NCBI RefSeq assembly: GCF_000308855.1
Contig: NZ_BAGM01000009.1
Coordinates: 1 to 64,000, forward strand
Source: Nocardia veterana NBRC 100344
Lineage (GTDB): Bacteria > Actinomycetota > Actinomycetes > Mycobacteriales > Mycobacteriaceae
DNA: 64,000 nt
Direction: 5' to 3'
Positions 55,076 through 64,000 of the stretch are shown piece by piece. Position 1 is the first letter of the stretch. The number at the start of each line of letters is the position of its first letter. Position numbers and translations under genes: made by a program. The notes below the pieces were generated by a model, which searched no databases, was not told the origin of the DNA, and was given only the letters and a program-made list of their open reading frames with translations.

Positions 55076-56494
55076 TCAGCCGTCGGATCGCTGGAGATTC
55101 AGTGCGGCGGCGATTGTTTCGTCCGAGACCGCGGCGGTGGCGTCGTGGGTGAAGCCGCCGGCCTCCCGGCGGGTGAGCGAGCTCGACAGCGGATGCTTGC
55201 GCAGCTGGTCGACGCATCGATCGATATCGACCAGCAACAGGTCGGCCATGTCGTGGGTGAAGCCGTGCCGGACCACGGCGCGCATGATCGTCTCGTCCTG
55301 CCGGTCGGCGGGCAGCGGATAGGCGGCGATCAACCAGCCGCGTGAACGTAGCCGCTCGGACAGGTCGTAGAGATTGAAGCCGGGGTCGGCCGGCAACCGC
55401 CAGGACGCGGCGGTGATGCCGCGGGTGGGGGAACCGTCGTGGATCATCTCGAACAGCCCGGTGGCCGTCAGACCCTGGGCCAGGTGTTCGGCGACCCGGT
55501 AGATCGCCGACTGCAGCCGGGTGTAGCCGATCCGGCCGAGCCGGATGAAGTCGTAGTACTGGGTGATCGCCTGCCCGCCCGGGCGGGAGAAGTTCAGATT
55601 GAAGGTCGCCATGCTGCCGCCCAGGTAATCGACGTCGAAGATGAGCTCCTCGGGCAGATCGTCCGGCTCTCGCCAGATCGCCCAGCCGCAACCCAGCGGG
55701 GCCAACCCCGTCTTGTGGCCGGAGGCGTTGATCGACTTCACCCGCGGTAACCGGAAGTCCCACACCAGATCCGGCGCGGTGAACGGCGCCAGGAAACCGC
55801 CACTGGCCGCATCCACGTGCAGGGGGATGTCCAGGCCGGTGCGATCCTGCAATTCGTCGAGCGCCGCGCTGAACGCGGCGATGTCCTCGAACAAGCCGGT
55901 GAAGGTCTGCCCCATCGTTGCGACCACCATGATCGTGTTCGAATCACAGTGTGCGGCAATGTCGTCCGGATGCAGTGTGTAGCGGTCGCCGCGCAAGGGC
56001 ACCTGCCGGATCTCCACGTCGAAGTAGCGCGCGAATTTCTCCCAGCAGACCTGAACCGGCCCGCAGACGAAATTCGGCACGCCCCGGCCGCCGCGTTTGC
56101 GCCAGCGCGTCTTGGCCGCCAGGCCACCGAGCATGGCGGCCTCGCTCGATCCGATGGTGGAGGTGCCGTGCACGGATTCGGGCCGGGGCGCATGCCACAG
56201 ATCGGCGACCATCCGGACGCAGCGCCGCTCCAGTTCGGCGGTCTGCGGATATTCGTCCTTGTCGACGATGTTCTTGGCGACACTCTGCGCCATCAGCCGC
56301 TGGGCGTGCTCATCGATCCAGGTGGTGCAGAAGGTCGCCAGGTTCATGCGGGAGACACCGTCGAGCATCAGCTCGTCGTGCACGATCTGGTACGCCTCCG
56401 GTCCCGGCATCTCACGATGCGGAAAGTTGTGTTTCGGGGCACCACGGTCCAGCGCGGGCATGGCGAACAGGTCGTCGGATTCCGATGCGGCCAT
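55076..56494 (-). CDS. gadB: Glutamate decarboxylase
   Basis: 472 residues from ATG 56494 with AGGAGAGGA upstream, the normal GadB length. Group II PLP decarboxylase: GTSTIGSSEAAMLGG, HVDAASGGFLAPF, PLP-Lys261 in NASGHKTGLAPLG, DYLGGSMATFNLNFSRPG. It makes GABA from glutamate using a proton, an acid-stress function. No glutamate/GABA antiporter gene is adjacent. Confidence 0.94.
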   Translation of the reverse strand: MAASESDDLFAMPALDRGAPKHNFPHREMPGPEAYQIVHDELMLDGVSRMNLATFCTTWIDEHAQRLMAQSVAKNIVDKDEYPQTAELERRCVRMVADLWHAPRPESVHGTSTIGSSEAAMLGGLAAKTRWRKRGGRGVPNFVCGPVQVCWEKFARYFDVEIRQVPLRGDRYTLHPDDIAAHCDSNTIMVVATMGQTFTGLFEDIAAFSAALDELQDRTGLDIPLHVDAASGGFLAPFTAPDLVWDFRLPRVKSINASGHKTGLAPLGCGWAIWREPDDLPEELIFDVDYLGGSMATFNLNFSRPGGQAITQYYDFIRLGRIGYTRLQSAIYRVAEHLAQGLTATGLFEMIHDGSPTRGITAASWRLPADPGFNLYDLSERLRSRGWLIAAYPLPADRQDETIMRAVVRHGFTHDMADLLLVDIDRCVDQLRKHPLSSSLTRREAGGFTHDATAAVSDETIAAALNLQRSDG

Positions 56495-56742
56495 CTCGTC
56501 CTCTCCTGGTTCCGATCGCGCGTCGTATCCATGATGCCCGCTGTGATTGCGGAGAGTTAACGAAAGAACGAATATGCACCCTGATGCGTTCTGCTTGAGC
56601 GAATTGAAGTGGGTAAATATCCGGCGACTGCGGTGTAGCCGCGATTTGCTCGGAGGGTATCTCGGACCGGTCGAGCGGCTGCGTGGAGCGGGTTGCCACA
56701 CTGGAGGTCGCCGGACACACCGCCGAGTGAGAGGGTTGGGCA

Positions 56743-58113
56743 ATGACCGACGACGCGCGTACGGCCGCCCTGCGGGCGCAGGTGAACTCGCTGCTGCCGC
56801 AGGCGAAAACGGATCTCGCCCAACTGGTTTCCTATCGATCGGTGGCCGATCCCCGGCAGTTCCCGCCGGAGGAGTGCCGGCGGGCGGCGCAGTGGGTCGC
56901 CGATGCCTGCGCCGACCTGGGGCTCGATGACGTCGGACTGTACGACACACCGGACGGAAGTCAGGCCGTCGTGGCACGCTGTCCGGCCCCCGCCGGCGCG
57001 CCGACCGTTCTGCTGTACTGCCATTACGACGTGCAACCGCCGGTCGACGAGGCGGCCTGGGACAGCCCGGTCTGGGAGCTCACCGAACGGGACGGTCGCT
57101 GGTACGGCCGCGGTGCGGCGGACTGCAAGGGCAATATCGTCGTCCACCTGACCGCGCTGCGCGCGCTGCGAAATGCGCTGGGCGGCAATGGATATCCGGT
57201 GGGCATCACGCTGGTGTCCGAGGGGTCGGAGGAGCAGGGCACCGGCGGGCTGGAGGACTTCGTTCCCCACAACGCCGAGCTGCTCCGCGCCGATGCCCTG
57301 GTCATCGCGGACTGCGGTAACTTCGCCGCGGGCGTGCCGACCCTCACCCAGACCCTGCGGGGCAATGTGAACGTGCTCGTCACGGTCGAAACCCTCGCGG
57401 GTCCCTTACATTCCGGCATGTTCGGCGGCGCGGCCCCGGATGCGGTGGCCGCGCTGATCCGGGTGCTGGACACGCTGCGCGACGAGCACGGCAACACCAC
57501 GGTGGCCGGGCTGGCCGCCGATCAGGTCTGGGACGGCGTGCAGTATCCGCCCGAACAGTTCCGCGTCGATGCCGGTGTGCTCGACGGTGTCGACCTGCTC
57601 GGCAGTGGCAGCGTCTCCGACATGATCTGGGCCCGACCGGCTTTGACGGTGCTCGGCATCGACGTGCCGCCGGTGATCGGTTCGGCCGCCGCGATCCAAC
57701 CCAGTGCCCGGGCCCGGCTGAACCTGCGGATCCCGCCGGGTATCGATCGGCACGATGCGCTGCGAGCGCTCACCACGCATCTGGAATCGAACACCCCGTG
57801 GGGCGCCCGGGTCCGGGTCGAGACCGAGGGCACCGGATCGCCGTTCCGTTCGGGTACCGGCGGACCCGCTCGGCGAGCGATGGAGGCCGCGCTCGCCGCC
57901 GCCTACGGCCGTCCCGCCACCACCCAGGGCCAGGGCGGTTCCATTCCGCTGTGCAACGTCTTCGCCGACACCTATCCCGATGCCGAGATCATGCTGCTCG
58001 GCGTCGAGGAACCGAAATGCCTGATCCATGCGCCCAACGAGAGCGTCGATCCGAGTGAGATCGAACGGATGGCGCTGGCGGAGGCCCTGTTCCTCGCCTC
58101 CTACACCCGCTGA
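56743..58113 (+). CDS. M20-family metallopeptidase
   Basis: 456 residues from ATG 56743. Zinc-site motifs YCHYDVQP, GRGAADCKG, SEGSEEQGTGG and ADCGNF; dimerisation domain about 200-310. It resembles dipeptidase/CNDP-type M20 members of actinobacteria. Substrate not determinable. One base separates its stop from the convergent metallo-hydrolase stop. Confidence 0.88.
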   Translation: MTDDARTAALRAQVNSLLPQAKTDLAQLVSYRSVADPRQFPPEECRRAAQWVADACADLGLDDVGLYDTPDGSQAVVARCPAPAGAPTVLLYCHYDVQPPVDEAAWDSPVWELTERDGRWYGRGAADCKGNIVVHLTALRALRNALGGNGYPVGITLVSEGSEEQGTGGLEDFVPHNAELLRADALVIADCGNFAAGVPTLTQTLRGNVNVLVTVETLAGPLHSGMFGGAAPDAVAALIRVLDTLRDEHGNTTVAGLAADQVWDGVQYPPEQFRVDAGVLDGVDLLGSGSVSDMIWARPALTVLGIDVPPVIGSAAAIQPSARARLNLRIPPGIDRHDALRALTTHLESNTPWGARVRVETEGTGSPFRSGTGGPARRAMEAALAAAYGRPATTQGQGGSIPLCNVFADTYPDAEIMLLGVEEPKCLIHAPNESVDPSEIERMALAEALFLASYTR

Positions 58114-58114
58114 A

Positions 58115-58759
58115 TCAGAATTCCGCGTGGTCCTCGGGTTCGACGACCGCGAATTCGGTATCGGCCGGGCGCATTTCGGACAAGCGGCCGAAGTAGATGC
58201 CCTGCGCTTCCGGCGCGATGATGCCGTAGTGGATGGGAATCGCGGTGCGCGGGCCGACCGCGCGCAGATAATCCACCGCCTCGCTGATCTTCATCCACGG
58301 CGCGACCGCCGGCAGCGCCAACACGCCCACCGACACCGGCGGCACCCACAGCGAATCGCCGGGATGCACGAATTGGGCCGGATCGTCGGGCGTGCCCAGT
58401 TGGAACACGGTGTTGTCGATCACCGGCAGCTCCGGGTGGATGACCGCGTGCCGGCCGCCGCCACCGGTGATCTGCAGCTCGCCGATGGTCACGATATTGC
58501 CCGCGTGCACGGCCTCCCACGGCTCACCGCGCTGCTGGGCGGTCTGCGGATCGCTGAGCAGGCGAGCGCTGGGATTACCGTCGACCAGCGCTTCGATCCG
58601 GTTGGGGTCGATGTGGTCGGGATGCTGGTGGGTGATCGCGATCGCGTCGAGCCCGGTGATGCCCTCGAATCCGTGCGAGAAGGTACCCGGATCGAACAGG
58701 ATTCTGGTGCCGTTCAATTCGACGAGAACGCAGGAATGACCGAAGTGGGCGATGCGCAT
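58115..58759 (-). CDS. Metallo-beta-lactamase-fold hydrolase
   Basis: 214 residues from ATG 58759. RIAHFGHSCVLVE, FDPG, and the metal motif THQHPDHIDP; later HPGDS and PIHYG. UlaG-like group with a truncated C-terminal part. Position before purS agrees with Rv0786c. Function unknown. Confidence 0.83.
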   Translation of the reverse strand: MRIAHFGHSCVLVELNGTRILFDPGTFSHGFEGITGLDAIAITHQHPDHIDPNRIEALVDGNPSARLLSDPQTAQQRGEPWEAVHAGNIVTIGELQITGGGGRHAVIHPELPVIDNTVFQLGTPDDPAQFVHPGDSLWVPPVSVGVLALPAVAPWMKISEAVDYLRAVGPRTAIPIHYGIIAPEAQGIYFGRLSEMRPADTEFAVVEPEDHAEF

Positions 58760-58947
58760 GGGTTCACGGTAATCCTCCGGACGGCGGCGTGGGCGACATG
58801 CGCACCGGCCGGTCCGCGGCGGCGTCGCCCGCATGCGCTGTGATCCGGCTCGCAGGCGAGGGCTCCCGCTGCGGCCCGGCGCGCCGCCCGCGAGCAGCGC
58901 CGATTAAGCTGTTGTGGTAATCCCCCCACCAGCTTGAGGAGCAACGC

Positions 58948-59184
58948 GTGGCACGAGTTGTGGTCGAGGTGATGCCGAAGGCAGAGATCCTGGATCCGCA
59001 GGGTCAGGCCATTGCCGGTGCGCTCGGCCGCCTGGGTTTCCCGGGTGTGTCGGATGTGCGGCAGGGCAAGCGGTTCGAACTCGACATCGACGACAGCGTC
59101 AGCGATGCCGAACTCGAGAAGATCGCCGAGGGCCTGCTCGCCAATACGGTGATCGAGGACTGGAAAGTGGTGCGGCTGCCGTGA
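58948..59184 (+). CDS. purS: FGAM synthase subunit PurS
   Basis: 78 residues from GTG 58948, GAGGAG six bases upstream. Pattern [35 protein letters not shown]. PurS joins PurQ and PurL in the formylglycinamide ribonucleotide amidotransferase. Overlaps purQ by GTGA; purL is not in the window. Confidence 0.94.
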   Translation: MARVVVEVMPKAEILDPQGQAIAGALGRLGFPGVSDVRQGKRFELDIDDSVSDAELEKIAEGLLANTVIEDWKVVRLP

Positions 59185-59864
59185 CCAGCACTGCGCGTAT
59201 CGGGGTCATCACCTTCCCGGGCACGCTCGACGACGTCGACGCGGCCCGAGCGGTCCGGCTGGCCGGTGCCGAGGCGGTCGCTCTGTGGCACGGCGATGCC
59301 GATCTCAAGGGCGTCGACGCCGTGATCGTGCCGGGCGGTTTCTCCTACGGCGACTATCTGCGGGCCGGTGCCATCGCGCGCTTCGCGCCGGTGATGGGCA
59401 AGGTCGTCGAGGCGGCCGGCAAGGGGATGCCGGTCCTGGGGATCTGCAACGGTTTCCAGGTGCTGTGCGAGGCGGGACTGCTGCCGGGCGCGCTGACCCG
59501 CAACGAGGGCCTGCACTTCGTCTGCCGCGACCAGTGGCTGCGGGTGGAAACCACCGAGACCGCGTGGTCGTCGCGGTACGAACCGGGTGCGCAGATCCTG
59601 ATCCCGGTCAAGAACGCCGAGGGCCGCTACCAGGCCTCGCAGGCGGTGCTCGACGAGCTCGAGGGTGAAGGCCGCGTGGTGTTCCGCTACGAGGGCGGCA
59701 ACCCGAACGGCTCCCAGCGCGATATCGCCGGGATCAGCTCGCCGAACGGCCGCGTCGTCGGCCTGATGCCGCATCCGGAACATGCCACCGAACCGTTGAC
59801 CGGACCGAGCGACGACGGGTTGGGGATTTTCCTGTCGGTGCTGGACAGCCTCGTCTCCGCCTGA
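59181..59864 (+). CDS. purQ: FGAM synthase glutaminase subunit PurQ
   Basis: 227 residues from GTG 59181. Class I glutamine amidotransferase: [13 protein letters not shown], nucleophile Cys in [17 protein letters not shown], His and Glu in MPHPEHATE. It supplies ammonia for the fourth purine step. Translationally coupled to purS. Confidence 0.96.
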   Translation: MTSTARIGVITFPGTLDDVDAARAVRLAGAEAVALWHGDADLKGVDAVIVPGGFSYGDYLRAGAIARFAPVMGKVVEAAGKGMPVLGICNGFQVLCEAGLLPGALTRNEGLHFVCRDQWLRVETTETAWSSRYEPGAQILIPVKNAEGRYQASQAVLDELEGEGRVVFRYEGGNPNGSQRDIAGISSPNGRVVGLMPHPEHATEPLTGPSDDGLGIFLSVLDSLVSA

Positions 59865-59885
59865 GCGATCCGCGCCGCGCGGCGG

Positions 59886-61118
59886 TCACGGGACGGCGAT
59901 CGGCGCGGTGATCGGCGCGGGCTCGTCCGCCCACCGCCGGCCGGTCTCGCGTGGTGTGATGCCGTGTTCGGTCCATGCCGCCAGCAACCGCGCGACCTTG
60001 GCGTGCATGGTGGTGCGCAGTCGGTCGAAGGAGTTGTCGGCGACGTCGTCGACCTCGCCGAGCAGCAGCCACCAGGCCCAGGCGACCGCTCCGGCATTGG
60101 CGACGAAATCGGGCAGCACCGGGACACCGCGGGCGGCGAGCATCGCCTCCGCCTCCGGTGTGGTGGCGGCATTGGCGGCCTCGACGATCACCCGGGCGCG
60201 CACATCGAAGGAGTTGTCGGGGGTGATCGCGTACGAGATCGCCGCGGGGACAAGGATATCGACGTCGGCGCGAATCACCGCGGTGCGCGGCAACAGTTCG
60301 ATATCCGCCGGCAGCCGGGAGCGGTCGATCTCGCCGTACTCGTCGCGCAGCCGCAGCAGCGCCGGAACATCCAAACCCGCGGGGTGGTGCAGGGCACCGG
60401 CGGCGTCGGCGACGGTCGTGACGCGCATACCCGCCTCGTGCAGGTAGTAGGCCGCGGCCCCGCCCATCGTGCCGACGCCCTGAATCGCGACGGTCGTCTC
60501 CGACGGCAACCGGCCCCAGGAGATCGCGGTGGCCAGGCAGGCGTGCGCGACGCCGTAACCGCCGATCACATCGCCCAGTAGGAAACCGCCGTCGACCGCC
60601 GCGTTCAGACCGCGGCGGACCCGTTCCAGGGTGGCGGCCGGATCCGCGGCGCGGCGAATCGCGGCGTGGTAGCTCTGTCCGAGACCGAGCCGGGCGAAGA
60701 CCTCGTCGATCAGGTGTTGCGGAACGCCCAGATCTTCCGCTGTCACCCAGTGCGCATCGATCCACGGGCGCATGGCCTCGCAGAACCGCTCGAGCACCGC
60801 GACGGCCCGCGGATCCTTGGGGTCGAAGTCGATACCGCCCTTCGCGCCACCGATCGGCAGATCGAAGGTCGCGGTCTTGGCCGCCATCCCGCGGGCCAGG
60901 TCCTCGACCTCGGTCAGCGTGCAGCCGGGCCGCATGCGGGTGCCGCCGGTCGCCAGTCCGCCGCGCAGTGTGTGGACGACGAGATATCCGACCGCCCCGG
61001 TCACCGCGTCGGTCCACTGCACCCGCATGTACGGGTCGGGCCGGCGGACCGCGGGCGCGGCGGGCATGGTCGGGACGGTCTGCGCGGTGCCCTCGGCCGG
61101 GTCATGGATCATCGTCAC
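59886..61118 (-). CDS. Glu/Leu/Phe/Val dehydrogenase
   Basis: 410 residues from GTG 61118, chosen because GAGGAGG lies nine bases upstream. Substrate loop GGLATGGTRMRPG, catalytic Lys in PIGGAKGGID, NAD motif QGVGTMGGAAAYYLHEAG. Oxidative deamination of an amino acid. Divergent from a LysR gene across 240 bases holding three direct repeats, so probably LysR-controlled. Confidence 0.88.
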   Translation of the reverse strand: MTMIHDPAEGTAQTVPTMPAAPAVRRPDPYMRVQWTDAVTGAVGYLVVHTLRGGLATGGTRMRPGCTLTEVEDLARGMAAKTATFDLPIGGAKGGIDFDPKDPRAVAVLERFCEAMRPWIDAHWVTAEDLGVPQHLIDEVFARLGLGQSYHAAIRRAADPAATLERVRRGLNAAVDGGFLLGDVIGGYGVAHACLATAISWGRLPSETTVAIQGVGTMGGAAAYYLHEAGMRVTTVADAAGALHHPAGLDVPALLRLRDEYGEIDRSRLPADIELLPRTAVIRADVDILVPAAISYAITPDNSFDVRARVIVEAANAATTPEAEAMLAARGVPVLPDFVANAGAVAWAWWLLLGEVDDVADNSFDRLRTTMHAKVARLLAAWTEHGITPRETGRRWADEPAPITAPIAVP

Positions 61119-61287
61119 GGCGAACTGCCTCCTCGTGGTCCGGGTCGTCGACCACCGCCCGCCAGGGAACGCCGAGCCGCGCGATTCCCGTCCGGAGCTC
61201 GTCGTCCCGGCTGGTGGTTCACTGCCACCAGACTGCGGCTCAGCCGGTCACACGTCTATTTACGGTTGGTTCACGGCAGTGTTCAGT

Positions 61288-61351
61288 GTTCCTACACAGC
61301 GCTGAGGGTGTTCCCGCACAGCGCTTACGGTTCCTGCACAGCGCTTACGCT
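61288..61351 (+). promoter_or_regulatory. Three helically phased direct repeats plus LysR promoter
   Basis: GTTCCTACACAGCGCT (61288), GTTCCCGCACAGCGCT (61310) and GTTCCTGCACAGCGCT (61330) are spaced 22 and 20 bp apart, two helical turns. TACGCT (61346-61351) is the -10, seven bases before ATG 61359. A regulator binding all three would cover the promoter. Confidence 0.7.
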
Positions 61352-61358
61352 CGATTCC

Positions 61359-62357
61359 ATGGACCTGTCGCTGCCTCGTCTGCGAATGCTGCGGGAGTTG
61401 CATCGGCGCGGCACCATCACGGCGGCGGCGAGCGCGCTGCACTACACCGCGTCGGCGGTATCGCAGCAGCTCGCGCAGCTGGAGCGGGATGTGGGGCTGC
61501 GCCTGTTCGAGCGGCGCGGCCGGCGATTGCAGCTCACCGATCGGGGGGTTCTGCTGGCCGAGCACGCCGAGGAGATCCTCGCCTCGGTCGAGCGGGCGAC
61601 GCAGGCGCTCGAGGAGGCGGGCGAATCGGTATCGGCGACGCTCACCGCCGGCGTGTGGGCCTCGGTGGCGTCGGGCCTGCTGCCCGATGCGCTCACCGCG
61701 CTGGCCCGCACGCATCCGGGAATCCTGGTGCGGACCAAGGAACTTGCCCCGGAGGCGACGGCGGCGGCCGTGCGGGACGGCACCCTCGACCTGTCGTTCG
61801 TTCTCGACTATTCGAATTACCCGATGACCTGGGATCCCGGTCTGGAACGCGCCGTGATCGCGGTCGAGCGGCTGTATGCCGCCGTCCCGGCCGGCGCGGT
61901 GCCGACCCGCACGGTGAGCCTGGCCGGACTGGCCGAACAGCCCTGGATCCTCGCGCCCGCGCGCTCGCATCTCGGGCACGCGGTCCGGCTGGCGTTTCAA
62001 GCGGGCGGAATCGAACCGCGCATCGATCACGAGGTGGAGGAGCAGGCGACCGCGATGGCGATGGTCGCGGCCGGACTCGGGGTCACGCTGGTCTCGGATC
62101 TCGGTCTGGCGCTGCGGCCGCCGGGGGTGGACATCGTCGGCCTCGGCGAGGTACTCACCCGGACGGTTTCGCTGGCTTATCGCACCAATACCGCCCGCCG
62201 GGCGGCGCTGCTGTCGGTCGTGAACGCCGTCCGGGCCGCCGCGGTGCACAAGGGGCTCGGCGCGGATCGGCCGCCATTGGCCGGGACGGAACCGGAAAGC
62301 GTTGTGCCACCCTCGGTTTCGATCGATACCGGGCGTGACGGCCTCGGTCTGGCGTGA
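61359..62357 (+). CDS. LysR-family transcriptional regulator
   Basis: 332 residues from ATG 61359, likely leaderless. Winged helix at the N-terminus (LPRLRMLRELHRRGTITAAA, HYTASAVSQQLAQLERDVG), effector domain from about 95. Resembles the ArgP/ICP-like actinobacterial LysR group. Divergent from the amino-acid dehydrogenase; candidate autoregulatory repeats precede it. Confidence 0.88.
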   Translation: MDLSLPRLRMLRELHRRGTITAAASALHYTASAVSQQLAQLERDVGLRLFERRGRRLQLTDRGVLLAEHAEEILASVERATQALEEAGESVSATLTAGVWASVASGLLPDALTALARTHPGILVRTKELAPEATAAAVRDGTLDLSFVLDYSNYPMTWDPGLERAVIAVERLYAAVPAGAVPTRTVSLAGLAEQPWILAPARSHLGHAVRLAFQAGGIEPRIDHEVEEQATAMAMVAAGLGVTLVSDLGLALRPPGVDIVGLGEVLTRTVSLAYRTNTARRAALLSVVNAVRAAAVHKGLGADRPPLAGTEPESVVPPSVSIDTGRDGLGLA

Positions 62358-62363
62358 GGTGGT

Positions 62364-63431
62364 TCAGTACAGGGTGTCCAGGATCCGCAGGTCGACGCCG
62401 TCGGCCCGGGCGATCAGGCTGGGCGGGCGGACCACGTGGTTGTCGCGGTACATGCGCCCGCCGGACGGTGTCTCGAGCAGCAGCCCCTCGTCCAACGCGG
62501 CCCGCAGCCGGGGAACCTCCAGCGAACCGACGGCATGCGCCATCGCGCGCAGCGTGTGCAACGCCTCGTAGGCGGTGTTGCCGAAATAGGTGAGCTTCGG
62601 AGCGAACCGGCCGTGCATCCGGTGATAGCGGTCCGGCCGATCGGGATCGGCGCTGGTGTCCGGGAACAGGCTGGACGCGACGTACAGGTTGGCGTGAGCG
62701 GCCGGCCCGGCGGCGAGCAACAGCTGTTCGTCGATCACCGGGCTGACCCGCAGCTGGTCGGCGGCGCGGCCGGTCCGGGTGAACTGCTGGTTGAACCGCA
62801 CCGCGTCCATGCCGACCAGCAACATGACGATGCCGTCGGCCCGGTCGAAACCCGGATCGGCGAGGATGTCGCCGAAATCCCGCGTACCCAGTGGGACGTA
62901 ACGCTCGTACACGATCGACCGCCGATAGGCCGCGCGGACATCGCGACCGGTGGCCACCGGCCAGATGTAGTCGTTGCCCACGATCGCCCAGCGGCGGGTG
63001 CCGAATTCGCGAGCCAGCCAGCGCATGGCCGGCAGGATATGGCCGCTGGGCGCCTCGCCGATCATCACCACCTCGGCCGGCTCGTTCGGCAACTCCTCGT
63101 AGACGTTGGCGAACAGATAGGGCACCCGGCCACCGGTCACCCGCGCCACGGCCTGGCGCACGGCGGAGATGTGCCAACCGGTGATGGCGTCGATCATGCC
63201 GGTCGCCAGCAGGGCGGAGACCTCCTCGGCGACCTCGGCCGGACGGCGACCGCCGTCGATCGTCGTCACCCGCACCTCTCGTCCCAGAATTCCTGTGCCG
63301 CTGTTGATTTCTTTCGCAGCCAGCGAAATCGCGGCTTCGCAGGACGGCGCGACAATTCCCACCGGCCCCTGGAGCGGGACGATATTCAAAACTTCTACCA
63401 CTTCGTCCGGGCTCTCGCCGAAGGAGAACAT
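62364..63431 (-). CDS. AmiC/UrtA-like substrate-binding protein, no signal peptide
   Basis: 355 residues from ATG 63431 with AAGGG six bases upstream. Periplasmic-binding-protein fold: NIVPLQGPVGIVAPSCEAAISLAAKEIN, REVRVTTIDGGRRPAEVAEEV. It lacks a signal peptide or lipobox, like cytosolic AmiC, which senses amides. Divergent from a MarR gene 45 bases away, so the pair may form a sensor-regulator unit. No permease or ATPase genes are near. Confidence 0.78.
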   Translation of the reverse strand: MFSFGESPDEVVEVLNIVPLQGPVGIVAPSCEAAISLAAKEINSGTGILGREVRVTTIDGGRRPAEVAEEVSALLATGMIDAITGWHISAVRQAVARVTGGRVPYLFANVYEELPNEPAEVVMIGEAPSGHILPAMRWLAREFGTRRWAIVGNDYIWPVATGRDVRAAYRRSIVYERYVPLGTRDFGDILADPGFDRADGIVMLLVGMDAVRFNQQFTRTGRAADQLRVSPVIDEQLLLAAGPAAHANLYVASSLFPDTSADPDRPDRYHRMHGRFAPKLTYFGNTAYEALHTLRAMAHAVGSLEVPRLRAALDEGLLLETPSGGRMYRDNHVVRPPSLIARADGVDLRILDTLY

Positions 63432-63476
63432 TCGGTACCCTTCTTCGTATCCGAGCGAAATGATGGGGCGGAGAAT

Positions 63477-63911
63477 ATGTCGACCATTGTAAGTGGCGTC
63501 GCCACGCTGCACGGGGCGCTGCGAGCTGCGGAACGCGGTTGGCTGCGGCACCTCGATGCGGCTCTGTGCGCCCGGCAGCTGACCGTGGACCAGTGGGCGA
63601 TGCTGTCGAATCTGTCCGACCGCTCCGGCATCACGATGAGCGAGCTCGCGTTGCGCGCCCAGCTGCCGCCGTCCTCGGCGACCCGCCACGCCGATGCCCT
63701 GGCCGAGCGCGGCCTGATCTTTCGAATTGCCGCCGAGGACGATCGCCGCCGCATTCTGATCGGCCTGACCCATCGCGGTAAGGATCTGGTGGATTCGGTT
63801 CGCGAACAGGAGTTGCTGGCCGAAGAGGAATTGCGTAAACGAATCGGCGCGCGAAATCACGCGGAATTGCTGCGTATGCTGGAGTTGATGATCGAGTCGC
63901 AAGCGGATTGA
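63477..63911 (+). CDS. MarR-family transcriptional regulator
   Basis: 144 residues from ATG 63477 with GGGGCGGAG upstream; nearby ATGs at 63460 and 63463 are out of frame. Winged helix: LTVDQWAMLSNLSDRSGITMSELALRA, SSATRHADALAERGLI, wing EDDRRRILIGLT. Divergent from the AmiC-like gene and probably controls it. Confidence 0.87.
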   Translation: MSTIVSGVATLHGALRAAERGWLRHLDAALCARQLTVDQWAMLSNLSDRSGITMSELALRAQLPPSSATRHADALAERGLIFRIAAEDDRRRILIGLTHRGKDLVDSVREQELLAEEELRKRIGARNHAELLRMLELMIESQAD

Positions 63912-63970
63912 GCCGCCCCGCCCGGATCGGATGAAATCCGGCAATTCCGGCAGCCGTTAGGATCGCCGGT

Positions 63971-64000
63971 ATGCCCGCCTCCACCACCGCGACCGCCTCC
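63971..64000 (+). CDS. Start of a gene cut by the window edge
   Basis: ATG 63971 lies seven bases after a -10 TAGGAT (63958-63963), the leaderless layout used repeatedly in this window. Only ten codons (MPASTTATAS) are visible, so nothing can be said about the product. Confidence 0.4.
   Translation, partial: MPASTTATAS

Overview
The window is high-GC actinobacterial DNA, most likely from a mycolic-acid bacterium close to Nocardia or Rhodococcus. The reasons are a complete mce4 cholesterol-import operon, CYP125/FadA5-type sterol side-chain genes under KstR-like operators, an antigen-85-like esterase, TANNNT promoters that often lead straight into leaderless GTG/ATG starts, and gene order matching two separate blocks of the Mycobacterium tuberculosis chromosome (about Rv3490-Rv3546 and Rv0757-Rv0788, recalled from memory).

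Layout. (1) 1-2.7 kb: a compact locus with a Pro/Ala-rich protein, an ImmA/IrrE-type metallopeptidase, a MAB_1171c-type multi-pass membrane protein and a convergent EspR-like XRE regulator. A tandem palindromic repeat sits at one of its translational-coupling junctions. (2) 3.0-13.6 kb: sterol side-chain degradation genes: fadA5, cyp125, a SnoaL/ketosteroid-isomerase-like gene, ltp3, ltp4, a two-OB-fold protein, an F420-type oxidoreductase, a decayed acyl-CoA synthetase and fadD19. (3) 13.8-20.8 kb: a SigG-like sigma factor, an MFS exporter behind two CsoR-type palindromes, a LysR regulator with two alpha/beta hydrolases, a VOC protein and a P-loop protein. (4) 20.8-35.2 kb: fadE27-fadE26 facing fdxD-hsd4A, then yrbE4AB-mce4ABCDEF and two Mce-associated proteins. 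(5) 35.5-40.0 kb: otsA, a small protein, an alpha/beta hydrolase, an orphan MbtH-like gene, tRNA-Thr and a secreted protein. (6) 40.2-64 kb: phoPR, a HIT protein, purD, an M23 peptidase, an aminotransferase, a TetR regulator, purB, a HIT protein, an Ag85-like esterase, DUF397, ptrB, a DUF2334 deacetylase-like gene, gadB, an M20 peptidase, a metallo-hydrolase, purS-purQ, a Glu/Leu dehydrogenase with LysR, and an AmiC-like binding protein with MarR.

How it works together. Mce4 imports sterol. CYP125 oxidises C26, FadD19 or another ligase makes a CoA ester, FadE26/FadE27 desaturate it, and Hsd4A and FadA5 carry out the later beta-oxidation steps. The Ltp and OB-fold proteins act in late side-chain cleavage. 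Nine 14-bp KstR-like boxes mark this regulon, and several overlap the -10 of a leaderless gene.

The least explained signal is a palindromic element present as tandem pairs at two distant gene junctions (843-983 and 34561-34690). Its loop is conserved while its stem arms differ in compensating ways. Each pair begins exactly at the ATGA stop/start of the upstream gene, which recalls mycobacterial MIRUs. A third ATGA junction (7423-7506) carries a 71-bp duplication of different sequence with the same layout.
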